Both the position numbers and the translations under genes were made by a program. From the NCBI GenBank assembly GCA_024220505.1, contig JAKZZE010000014.1:806001-870000 (forward strand): DNA of 64,000 bases, written 5' to 3'. This document shows, in pieces, positions 12,218 to 22,106 of the stretch. Position 1 is the stretch's first letter. Every line of letters starts with the position of its first letter. The notes under the pieces are model-generated. The model had not been told where the DNA came from, did not search any database, and worked only from the letters and a program-made list of their open reading frames with translations. The stretch comes from Rhizopus arrhizus. Taxonomy: Eukaryota > Mucoromycota > Mucoromycetes > Mucorales > Rhizopodaceae.

Positions 12218-12878
12218 ATGAACACTACACCAGCAACTACTACTTTATCTTCTGCAGAAAGCTTCCCAAAGAGGTTAAGGTCAGCTTCTGCACGCTTATT
12301 TTCAATGAATACAACTCCTCAACCGATACATAAACGTTCCTCATGCTATTTTAATACAGAACACTTATTAATCGCAACCTCTCATCCCAACACGTCTTAT
12401 TCAGTATTCAATCCATCAACATGGTTTCCAAAAATACGTCAACGATCTTCTTCTTCTTCATCATCAACATTTTCACTTGTAATTACACCAACATCTCCAG
12501 AGCAATATTCATCTCATCATTTTTCACAACCTTATGCATCCTTTATAGAAAGCATGTCTTCAGAACTCGAAGAGCTTTATAATAATGCCAAAATAGAGGT
12601 AAATCAACAATAGATTGTACATTTTGAATAGAAATTCATGATTATTTTATTAGATTGATTTCGCATTCGAATCACACGGATCCATTTATTATGAAGGCGA
12701 TTATTCAACAGCTCATACAGCCTTTGCATTGTGCCTAACGAAATATGAATCAGCCCTACAAAGTTTTGGTGATACTGCCAATTCAATAAAGTTCAGATTC
12801 CGCTGGGAAACAGACATCCATCAACTCCGCCTTCGCTTGAATGCATTACCAGAAATTACTCATTCCATTTACGATTAA
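12218..12878 (+). CDS. Uncharacterised protein with a C-terminal helical (MIT/TPR-like) region
   Basis: I do not recognise a named family. Exons 12218-12598 and 12654-12878; 201 residues. The first 100 residues are Ser/Thr/Pro-rich and low-complexity (QRSSSSSSSTFSL). The last 85 residues form a helical segment, ELEELYNNAKIEIDFAFES ... YYEGDYSTAHTAFALCL ... YESALQSF, whose spacing resembles a MIT or single TPR-like helical hairpin. That is an inference from pattern only. The 55-nt intron has GTAAAT and TTATTAG ends and joins in phase 0. A C/T-rich leader (TTCTTTCTTCTTT) precedes the ATG. Confidence 0.7.
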
Positions 12879-13645
12879 TAGATAAATTTATAAATATGTA
12901 GTTGTATAGAAAATCATTCATCCTATTCCCCTTTAATATCCAAAAAAAGAAAAACCTTATTCCCCTTCTTTATTTCATTTCCCCTTTCACCACCATCTTT
13001 ATTTCATTCATAAAACATTAAAAAGTTTTAAATCATTAATTGTCAATTTCTTTACGGATTCATTCCGATAATTATATGCAGCGTAAATGTAAACAAAAAA
13101 TTAAAAAAGGATTTTTATGTGTAACATTAAATTATCTCTGGGCTTAACATTCATATTTTCAAATACAGTTTGTATTCATTTGAAATTCAGATCATGTTAA
13201 TTGACATGACTTTGTTAGATAAATACCAGACGTGACATTCACTTGTCTGATAGAGTTGACTCTACTAAAAGTACATCTAAGCATGAATCTGACGTGTAAA
13301 ATGGGTATGAATCCATTCTTTAGCTAGTTTAGACAATCTCAAACAAAACACTGACCTAAAATTGTTCAATTTCCGCCATACGACGATAGATATTGCCCAA
13401 AAACTGTTGGTTGAAATTTTCGGAGTACAATAAAGGAGAAGGGTAGCATAAAAGAAGATGCTGCAAGACTTTTTAGCTAAGCGCATTCCTCCCCCCCCCT
13501 CTTTTTTTTTCCCCTTTGTTCCTTTGATAAAATGGTTTACAAGAGAATGAGTAAAACAAAAGACTTGGATCAAAAGAACCTGTTTTCCAGAAATATGTTG
13601 AGATGTGTATTTTATCTTTCAGTGGATAGTACATTCATCGTATCA

Positions 13646-14176
13646 TTAATAAAATTGTACAACAATGATCCCTGAGGACGAGTTACGTACCCAAGGTAAT
13701 ACACGAAAGAGCGAACTCTGCTTTTTTTTTAAAAAAAAAATCTTTTTAATCCTCTTGCTGCTTAAATGCGTTATATACAAAAAAAAAGAAAGGGGAGAGG
13801 AGCAGAAGCACCAGTGATAATTCATGCCTTCTTTTGCATGAATCAACTCAGTCAAGCAGTGAAGAAGGTAGTCTAAAGCGCGTACTCGGCGCTTTTTCAG
13901 GAACTCCTGAAATGATCCGGTGTACCGGAAGTCTTTCAAAACATGTGTGGTCGCATGATCCGTATTCTTGTGCACAAGGTCGGTTTATTTAAACATCATC
14001 CGTCTTTTGTAGACTAGTGGATGATCAGAATACGTCAGATTCTCTGATGTTATTATCTCATTTGGCGTGTAAGGTTGACAGTACATTCGTATTTTGTCTA
14101 TTTTCATATGATTCCATAAAGAAAACACGCTATAAAATACTGCACAAACTTGTTTAATGTTGACTAATAAAGTCAT
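13646..14176 (-). pseudogene. Relic reading frame with one in-frame stop
   Basis: Reading down from 14176, the frame stays open to 13646 except for one TAA at 13985-13987. The best-preserved stretches are PYTPNEIITSENLTYSDH and FRYTGSFQEFLKKRRVRALD followed by YLLHCLTELIHAKEG, which have normal protein composition. The last part of the frame becomes low-complexity (Phe/Lys/Ser) and is probably not coding. I cannot assign a family; position in a repeat-rich region suggests a fragment of a multicopy or transposon-borne gene. Confidence 0.35.
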
Positions 14177-15382
14177 ATGGATTAAAATGTTAATGACTAG
14201 TCTGTCTGGTTAGAAAATATTTTATTATGCTGACTATGAAATAAATAGCATAATATCCAAGATATGCAGTGAAATAGCACACAGTGGGTCTATTTTAGAA
14301 CAATGTTAATTTTTGACCAATGATATAACCACCCGAGTCAGTGTCAAATAAGTCTGTAGTAACATACAAACATAAATAATTGCACTGAAAGACAGTGCAT
14401 AAAGTAAGTCATACTTTACAAACACTGATCATTAAATAAAACATAAAACACTTGTATCTCGAATTCTTCTTTATAAACTATCTTGTATGCGATGACGTAT
14501 ATGTCTAGCAGGTACAAACAATATCGTCAACTATACAAAAAATAATACTATTACTAAGCCCCAAATTCATACGTAATATTTGATTTTTTCATTTAAACCA
14601 TCCTTTCATAAACAAGTTCAACTTTGGCTAGATATGGCTTACATCTTTTAAGAATAGCGTGTTTTTTCATCCCGAAAAACAATCGGAGTTTTGTTGAATA
14701 AACAGTATGGATTGCTTCAACTTTTTTCAACGTTATCATTGATGTGACTCAAGGTATAGATTGACTGTGAAATTCTGCAGGAAGAACAGACGATGTAACA
14801 TTACGTGTAACAAATACTGTCGTTAACTACAGTTTTAAATGCCTTAGCCTCAGCAATTGGCTTCAATCTATTTTATCATTTTATCCGGTTTTTAAAAGAC
14901 ACAAGGGAGAAAATAATACGAGTGCGCATTGTTTAAATATGTTTTTATAAAGCAGCTGGCATGTCATTTGTGTTTCTCAACATTCACTATTATTCTTTTT
15001 TCTTCCCTCAACTAAAGTCGTCAGCATTGGAACACATTTTGAGGCAATTACCATTCAAAAAGATATAGTTGTTTATTCAAGAAAATAGACTGTGTATTAC
15101 TGTAAATATCTTGTATCATTTAGGCTAAAGACGGGTTCGACTCTAAGCCTATGTAATATTACACCTTTCATCTGTGCTTTCTGTAGCTGATTTCGGACAG
15201 TTGTCTAAAAGACAAGCATTGGTTATTGGCTGAAGAAACTCAAAAGTATCACCATCCTCTTTGTAGCTGTTCTACACCAAAATTTTCTTTTTTCCACAAA
15301 ATTACGGATTGACTGCTGTTGAAACCACACACTTTAATAAATATTCATTTATTGACTTGGGCTGTCAATAACGTATGAAACA

Positions 15383-16062
15383 TTACTGCTTTTGGCTAGG
15401 GATGCCTCTTTTTTTAATTGTGAATGAAATAAAGAGAGAAATGAGAGTAACATCATTATAAAAGATAATTATTAACATAAATTTGTAAGACATTACTTGT
15501 TTTATTGGTTTCTTGGTCTTTAGCTTCCTCACTGTTCGTTTCCTTGTCCACTTTTTTTTTATTGCCTTTCTGAAAATCTCTTGTAGATGTCCAGTGATCA
15601 TATTATGACTTGATATTCAACTTTTGATAGTTGATTTTGACCGTGCTTTCTTTAATATCTCTTTTTGGTCTACTTGGAAATAAACCTTGACAAGAATGAC
15701 CTTTATCTCTGGTTTGAATAAGAAATCAGATATCAATCGAGTGTAATTGATCACTATAACTGATTTTAACTTTACACAACGTAATCGAATAAAGTCTGCT
15801 ATCCCCAAAGTTTAAAAATCCAAGCTAATTTTAGTCCAACTAAATCATATAACACAAGCCTACAGATACTCCGTCTTCTTTTCATCGTCATGTACATCAT
15901 CACATCCTCTTTGGATCCGTCTCCTAGGTATTAGCTTCTGTCTGTCACCTAATATAACAGGCTGAACTGTTATTCTATGTTCTTACCGTTTGTACTAACC
16001 GGGTTGCTACTTGTAATGGGTCATAGGATGGATCTCGAATAAGCCTCGTCTTTGTATTTGTT
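15383..16062 (-). pseudogene. Relic gene fragments, minus strand
   Basis: Three coding-like pieces lie in order on the minus strand: about 15990-16062 (TKTRLIRDPSYDPLQVATRL), 15868-15955 (GDRQKLIPRRRIQRGCDDVH then DDEKKTEYL) and 15383-15808 (open apart from one TGA near 15617, with KAIKKKWTRKRTVRKLKTKK). A GTAAGAAC...TTAG intron could join the first two, but the phase does not fit, so a frame lesion is likely. Basic composition would fit a DNA-binding tail; no family was recognised. Confidence 0.3.
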
Positions 16063-16597
16063 GTGTAAGATTTACTATTCATGTTTATTTAATATTTTCT
16101 CATGCTGTCTCAGTCTTCCTTTGGTTCTGTCTTTTGTTTTTGCTGGATTGTTTATGTGGGTCTTCATAAAAGAACACAGTTTGAATCAAGCTTTCAATTT
16201 TTTTTTATTTGGATGGTCCTGGTGGTAATTAGAGCACTAGTCCTTTGCCAGGTTAAATCTAAGATGATGCTTTGTTTTTTCTCTTTATATAAAAAATGGC
16301 TGGATGCTCCCCTCCATATTCTTCTTTCACTGCCAAATCATCTAGCGCATATTGAGGAGATGACTATATCGAAAAAAGAAACCCACATGTTCTTTTTTAG
16401 ACACTCTAGTAGACCATTTTAGTAAATTGGATACCAACATTTGCCAACAACATTAGATCCTCAAACGTGTAAGTGGGGTCTTTATACATAACAATAAAAC
16501 TCTCGCCATCATTTCCGATTCATCTTCTATCAAATACATAATAATCAAAAATTCATTTTTATAAACTACAACTATTCAGAAAAGGGCTAAAGCTATT

Positions 16598-16845
16598 TTC
16601 GAACGCAAATCACAGAATTAAATTAAATTCAGAATTTTTGGGAAATGATAATAGAATTTGTAGTCTTGAACAATAGAAATTTTTTCTGATCAATAGAAGC
16701 AGTAGAATTATCATCAAAACAAAATACGCCTTCTTTTTTTAGAGAAGATTTTAACACAGGGAATAAATATCTCAAAAGAGTCAGCAACGTACATTTTTCC
16801 TGAGAGCTTTTCCAAATCTGTGAGTTAGGAACAACAATTAAGAAT
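16598..16845 (-). repeat. Dispersed repeat, copy 1 (inverted relative to copy at 23.57 kb)
   Basis: Read on the minus strand, this segment matches 23572-23795 with scattered differences and one small indel block. Shared landmarks include CACAGATTTGGAAAAGCTCT, TTATTCCCTGTGTTAAAATC and GATGATAATTCTACTGCTT, and both end near GCAAATCAC. A stretch of the frame is open (LLTLLRYLFPVLKSSLKKEG), so it may once have coded for protein. Confidence 0.75.
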
Positions 16846-17298
16846 TGAAGAGACAATACCATAATCAGATCGAACTAAGGGTTAAAGATAGCACTACGTG
16901 TTACTTCCCAACTTTATAACATAAAAGCCCATTTAAATATAGTATTTTTATTATTGAGCAAAGAAAATTTTCAATGCCTCTTCTTGATTCTCAAAGCAAA
17001 CAAGCTTTGATACTAACAGGATTAACCATGAAAGGGTGAAAGTACAATTAATCCAAAAGGAAAATAAGGAAATAGCCCAAAACAAATTTCAAAGAGCCTC
17101 TCCCGACATCGCAATGGTAATACCAACACACATCAAAGGGAAATTGGGAGATCAAAGAAAACAAGTTAATGAAAAAATTATAAAATATAAAAAAAGATGG
17201 ACATTAATACAAAAAATATGAATAAAAAAGTAATAATTTTTTTTTTTACCTGATATATAGATAGATATATATTTGGTTTAAGCATCACATTAAGCAAA

Positions 17299-17523
17299 AG
17301 CAATCTCGATGAGCAACTTACTAGTGAACATTACAATCATGTAATAATTCTCAAGTAAGCCAGCTCTTGGAACGTGCCTTAGCTGCGTCGTGTATTAGGG
17401 ATTCCATCGAGCCCACAGAGATTGCTCACAACCGAATTATCCGTACACCTTGCTTTTCCCCTACAGTGTAAAGATAGCGGTAACCAAGATAAGAGAATAA
17501 ATCAACTTATCCCGGCCCGATTG
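17299..17523. repeat. Structured element, copy A (candidate non-coding RNA)
   Basis: It contains three islands shared with copy B: AGCAATCTCGATGAGCA (17299-17315), AAGTAAGCCAGCTCTT (about 17353-17368) and a 140-bp block (17384-17523) that matches copy B with a single mismatch. AGCAATCTC can pair with GAGATTGCT (17418-17426), closing a helix around an inner hairpin made of CTTAC and GTAAG. GATAAG/CTTATC near the 3' end forms another potential hairpin. The block is GC-richer than its surroundings. There is no long reading frame. I do not recognise it as any standard snRNA, RNase P/MRP, SRP or U3 RNA. Confidence 0.6.
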
Positions 17524-17555
17524 CGGCTTAAGCTTTGCTTACTTCTCTTCATCAC

Positions 17556-17794
17556 AGCAATCTCGATGAGCAGCTACACTTGAAAAGTAAAATAAATCAA
17601 AATTAATTTAATTTACGTTTTTTATAAGTGAGCCAACTCTTTTTTCCATTTAGTTGCGTCGTGTATTAGGGATTCCATCGAGCCCACAGAGATTGCTCAC
17701 AACCGAATTATCCGTACACCTTGCTTTTCCCCTACAGTGTAAAGATAGCGGTAACCAAGATAAGAGAATAAATCAACATATCCCGGCCCGATTG
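17556..17794. repeat. Structured element, copy B (candidate non-coding RNA)
   Basis: Tandem partner of copy A at an offset of 257-271 bp. The same closing helix is possible (AGCAATCTC at 17556-17564 with GAGATTGCT at 17689-17697). The inner helix is present with different bases: CACTT with AAGTG, instead of CTTAC with GTAAG in copy A, so pairing is kept while sequence changes. The intervening loop differs completely in sequence and length (about 82 vs 68 bp). In the 140-bp block (17655-17794) the only difference is ACATAT for ACTTAT. Identity unknown. Confidence 0.6.
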
Positions 17795-18373
17795 TGTTTG
17801 TTTGCAATGAAGAGAGTATTTGTAAGAAAGAAAAGGAAACAAAAAAGGAGTTTACTGAACTAAAATGACGTACCAATAAATTTTTAAACGATAACGTTTT
17901 ATTCTATTAGCCAATAGTATCTGATGATTTTGCCAAACATATGCACTCTTTGATTTAAAGGGAATAGTGTATTAATCCGCTTTAGTTTAACTAAGCTAAA
18001 TACTCCTATTTTGCCATTTTTTAACACCCTTGATTGCTTTTTTTCTCATTTGACCTGGAAAATAAGGAATTTCTGATTGCTTTTTTAACATTTACCCGTT
18101 CAATAAATACTATGATACAATTAAATCAAAACTCATGCATCCATTAAAGAATATATCTTTCTTTCCCTGACATTTTGCTCCCCGTTACCTTTGTATTTTA
18201 TGCCGCGCATTTTCAGTGTAACCCTCTCAACTTGCAAAAAAAGAAAAAAAAAAAAGCAGAATACTAAATCTGATTGCCTTTTTTCGTTTCCTAATAACTA
18301 AAATATGAAACTAGACAATAAGTTAAAAGATTTTAAAGCACCCCATTCTAACAATAAGAACAGAGAGTTTTTT
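17795..18373. other. Intergenic AT-rich segment
   Basis: No gene recognised. Contains a lysine-rich chance frame, a poly(A) run near 18238-18255 and repeated TTGCTTTTTT motifs (18035, 18077). Confidence 0.5.
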
Positions 18374-18604
18374 CATACAAATGGCGCGGCGGGGCAAAGT
18401 CTCCTAGCGAAGTGGTCAAGTTCTTTCTGCTGTATTAGTCTCTCGTCTGGTGGCACTAGCTCCAATCTCCATGGTCGTTTTCTGTTTGTTTGTTCGTGGG
18501 TTTAAGCCCTGTTATTAAAAAATGTTTCATGATGACCAGCTGAAAATGCGGTATCCGAATAAAATTCTCATACACAAAAAAAAAACATACAAACGGCGCG
18601 GCGG
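18374..18604 (+). mobile_element. tRNA-like SINE insertion with 19-bp target-site duplication
   Basis: A 193-bp body (18393-18585) is flanked by CATACAAAYGGCGCGGCGG at 18374-18392 and 18586-18604, identical but for one T/C. The body ends in ten A residues just before the second copy, as expected for target-primed retroposition. Near its 5' end is TAGCGAAGTGG (18405-18415), a perfect match to the RNA polymerase III A-box consensus TRGYNNARNNG. A weak B-box-like AGCTCCAATCT lies at 18458-18468. The body has no open frame. This is the architecture of a tRNA-derived SINE mobilised by a LINE; LINE fragments occur elsewhere in the window. Confidence 0.7.
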
Positions 18605-18799
18605 ACTGGGATTTTTTCAACTATTTCATCCAAACTCATGAAGATTAAAAATTCATCTATCACCTCTATCAACTTTATCTTTCTTTTTATTGTACACATT
18701 CTTTTATTATCATTAATCCTTTTAATTTGCGCCCGTCTCTTACCGACACCAATCATTTTGGGTAACGCGGAGCAATAAAAAAAATTCAACGTTGTTGCA

Positions 18800-21700
18800 A
18801 TGGACTACAAAGATGATCTAGACTGGATCATTAACTCTAATGTCCCAAAGGAAGTTATTGAATATGCTACATTCTTAAAACGTAGAAATATTGTACGTGT
18901 ATCCATATAAAGCTTATTACTATTATTATACTAATTACAATGATATAGCCAAGTAAAGCCACTATCAGGGCAAATATAGCAAAATTAAGCTGCTCAAAGA
19001 AAGAACGACATACCATAACTAATAGTAGCTTAATTGTTAATGTAATGCTGCAATTAATAACATGTATTGTGAGTACATTATACTTATTGTTATCATTAGG
19101 AAACCCCTGATAAATCTGAAAGAAACGCTGTTTAGAAACACAAGAAGAAGAAGAAGAACATAGTAGCTATAAAAAAGGAAAAGAGAATGACAAAGTAAGG
19201 CAAAATATGATTAAAAAACTTTTTTATTGAAGTTTTTTTTTTTCCCAAGAACTCCACTGTTTGGAAGGATTGGTTAGTTTAAGGAACAAAGAAATTGCAG
19301 AAAATTTTCATCCATTCAGCCCAGAAAATCACCGTATCATCAGATGTGGGCTTCTTTCCGCTATCCAACACTTTTGATAAATTTTTACCATATTTGGAAA
19401 GCGATACCAAGACTTCTATTATTAAACTAACACAACTTCTCAACAACAAAACCTTCGACAATTGTAATGGGGCCCCTTCGAGGAGCCTATAATAAAACTG
19501 CAGACCCGGCCCTCACTGAGGACCAGCTGTCTGAACTCGACGTCAACTTTTCGACATTCCGACGACAATTAACATGTCCTACATGTTTCAAAACAACAAC
19601 CTTCCATCGACATGGTTCTTCACCTAAAGAACCTTATCAGCCGCAATTTAGTTGCACTTCTTGCCACAAAGCTGTAAAGGCTTTCGAAATGTACCCCTTG
19701 GTCAGTTCTGCTGCCCAAAGTACACAGCAGGTACCTCCATCGACTCCTACCATGAGGACTGCACCACCTACTCTGGAACCTCAAACCACCAATGGCACTG
19801 AATCCTACCTCGTCCGAAAACTTTGCCAAACAGTCGAACAGTTAACTACTGAATTCACTCAAGCACGCCTTGAGATACAAAATCTGCATGCCCGTATTAA
19901 CAACATGTCTGCTTCTGCAACATCTCTTAACTTCTCCTCGAATTTCCTCCCTCTTCAGGGATCCCAAGGAAGTACTACTAACTTTCCTGATGCCCCCTGG
20001 TATAACAAGGAGAAAATTCAAGCACTCAAACAACCCGCTCAGCAACAACGTGAACAACGTCGCCTCCAAGAGAAGCTGCAGCTGCTCGTTTTTTCCAACT
20101 CCCTCAGAGAACCAAGGCTTCAAATACTTATACATTCCAACAAAGGCTCGTGTCCCAGTTGGTACTTTACGTACCACTTTTCGAAAACTTGGCGTTAATA
20201 ATGCTCGACTCCTCGACATTCATTACCCCGCTCGTAGTACCGTGGCTATCCTGATCCATAATGATTACGAAACCGAATTTGTCGATTTTCTTTGTCGACA
20301 TAACATCCCAACTGAAGCCGACTTTAACCCTTCCAGCGGTAGCATCCTCGCAGATCCTAAATTCACCAACCTTACCCCTGCTGAACGCGACGCAACTGCT
20401 TCTATACTCTAACGAACTCGTATTGCACGTGCACTTGATCATATACGCGCACCGATTAAATCTGCCGTTGCACGTTTTTTCGTCGAAAAACAATGGATCT
20501 CCAAATCGAAATTTGACTCTCTCAAGACTGACCAACGTACGCAACTGGCTGCAATCTTCGGCGACAGTTCGAAACAACCCTCAACACAACCGACATCACC
20601 TTACCGGACGATGACACCAATGATATTCAAATGGACGACACTCAAGAGGATTTACCCGTCAAGGGTTCTCTCACATCAGATGATACTCTTGTCTATAAAT
20701 TGTTGTCGTACGTAAGACCAGCAACAATACAATACGTTAGTATTATGTGGTCAATTGGGTTATTTTTTTTAAAAAAAATTCTTCTTCTTTAATCGTATCA
20801 TCAGATGTGGAAAGGGTGTCTCAGCAAAACCAAACTTGGATGGAAATATTTACGCAAGACATTTAAAATTACGTGAAGAAGAAAAGCTATACCCACTTCC
20901 AGGAGCCATTATGCCATATGTGAATAAAGTCGTGCATAGTGTAAGCTATAACTTCTAATCGATCGTATCTATACGTTATTTAACCATACATTCATAGGAA
21001 ACTATAAAAGAATATAAAAGAAATATGAAAAATATTTCGGATTTTGAAGAGAAAGATGAAGTAGCAATGGAATTCGTCCAAGAAATATCAAATGCAAGGT
21101 AAGAAATACACAGAAATAAAGTATAAAAATCTAATAATAATTTGTTATAACAGCTATAATTTATACAAGACAAAGCAGAATATCAAAGAATTTGAATCGA
21201 TATTCAATGATTTGTACATATACCCATATTTAAAAATTACAGCCAATGCATTATTTGAAACTAGAGAAAAAAGCCAACCAGAGTTTACGGTTGGTGAAAC
21301 ACCATTGAAAGCAATGTCGACCCAATTGGATTCTGTAGGTTTGAATCGAGATGATGCTGGTCAGTACAAGGCAGATGGAGTAATAAAACTCTATGGTATT
21401 CATTGCCTAGAGATTTTATTACTTGAAACATCTTCTCATCTTGGTTGTACTGATCGCTCGAAGATATCATTTGACCATCATAAGGGGTTGTTTGGAGCAT
21501 TGTCAATGCTAAAAACGATCGCAGACACCTTCTGTTTTGCGTCCATTGAACAATTTGGTCAAATGAAGGTCTTCTTCGTTCATGCTGCCGGTACAAATAT
21601 ATAATTCTGCTAAATTTACAAAGTTATTAACAGCTAAATGCCTAGAAAAAACCATTTACGTATGGAGCCTTAGGTATGAGCATGAGGGAAGAGTTTATGA

Positions 21701-22064
21701 ACTTTGGCTAGAGAAAACACTTCATTTGTAACCAGAGTTCGAAAAACGAAATGAAGAACTACCAAACGTAATAAACTTTTACTGGGGAATGAAGGTAATT
21801 TTCACAAAAAAAAATGATTTCTGTATTAATGAAGAGTACGCAAATAATAATTTTATATTTTACAAGTGTTTACTTGAAGAAACCATTGATATCATGCTAA
21901 AGCTTCAAGAAGAGCATAACAAAAAGCTTGAAGAATATCGTTGCTCTACCTCTCCAATGGAAACACTAGGAACCATTGTGAATCCCAGCATATTGAAGTT
22001 GACAGAAAAAAACGATAAAGCTGGGATGTATCTTCTTGGTCCCTTTTTCACAAATGTGAACTAG
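18800..22064 (+). pseudogene. Orphan multi-exon gene, broken by a LINE insertion and stops
   Basis: Pieces read in order: 18800-18892 (MDYKDDLDWIINSNVPKEV), 18949-19068, a damaged exon from 19100 with TAG at 19133-19135, about 19253-19349 (LRNKEIAENFHPFSPENHR), then after the insertion 20811-20940 (KPNLDGNIYARHLKLREEEK), 21000-21101, 21154 to about 21592 (QYKADGVIKLYGIHCLEI; ISFDHHKGLFGALSMLKTIAD), and 21632-22064 interrupted by TAA at 21729-21731. GT/AG borders separate most pieces. The two sides of the insertion join in frame through the target sequence, so the gene was intact before the LINE landed. From memory it resembles a lineage-specific hypothetical family of Mucorales, but I give it no function. 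Confidence 0.6.
19333..20810 (+). mobile_element. Non-LTR (LINE) ORF1 fragment with 17-bp target duplication
   Basis: The 17-mer CGTATCATCAGATGTGG occurs at 19333-19349 and 20794-20810, bracketing a 1444-bp insert. The insert encodes an ORF1-like protein from 19467: a zinc ribbon (CPTC ... CTSC), a coiled coil (LVRKLCQTVEQLTTEFTQA) and a conserved C-terminal domain (VLDIHYPAR-like: RLLDIHYPARSTVAILIHN). It is broken: the frame shifts twice near 20080-20100, a TAA lies at 20410-20412 with homology continuing (RTRIARALDHIRAPIKSAV), and the frame changes again near 20580. No ORF2 (endonuclease/RT) is present, so the copy is partial and non-autonomous. The 3' end carries a T8A8 palindrome and a TTCTTCTTC tail. 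Confidence 0.7.
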
Positions 22065-22106
22065 TGTTTTAGTTGAAATAAATACTAAAATAATTTAACT
22101 ATTTAT

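Larger units (their letters stand above)
12879..16590. other. Gene-poor AT-rich region with relics
   Basis: 3.7 kb with no intact gene. Decayed reading frames at 13646-14176 and 15383-16062 (minus strand) are listed separately. The rest is AT-rich with short homopolymers and a T9/A10 palindrome at 13722-13740. No tRNA or rRNA was seen. Confidence 0.55.

Noticed and set aside
15120..15150. tRNA B-box-like ACGGGTTCGACTCT
   Set aside because: No matching A-box or cloverleaf upstream.
16102..16422. 106-codon plus-strand frame
   Set aside because: Phe/Trp-rich translation of AT-rich DNA with no coding bias or context.
17654..17863. 69-codon plus-strand frame over the structured element
   Set aside because: The same block is in a different context in copy A; the frame depends on chance flanks and its end is low-complexity Lys/Arg.
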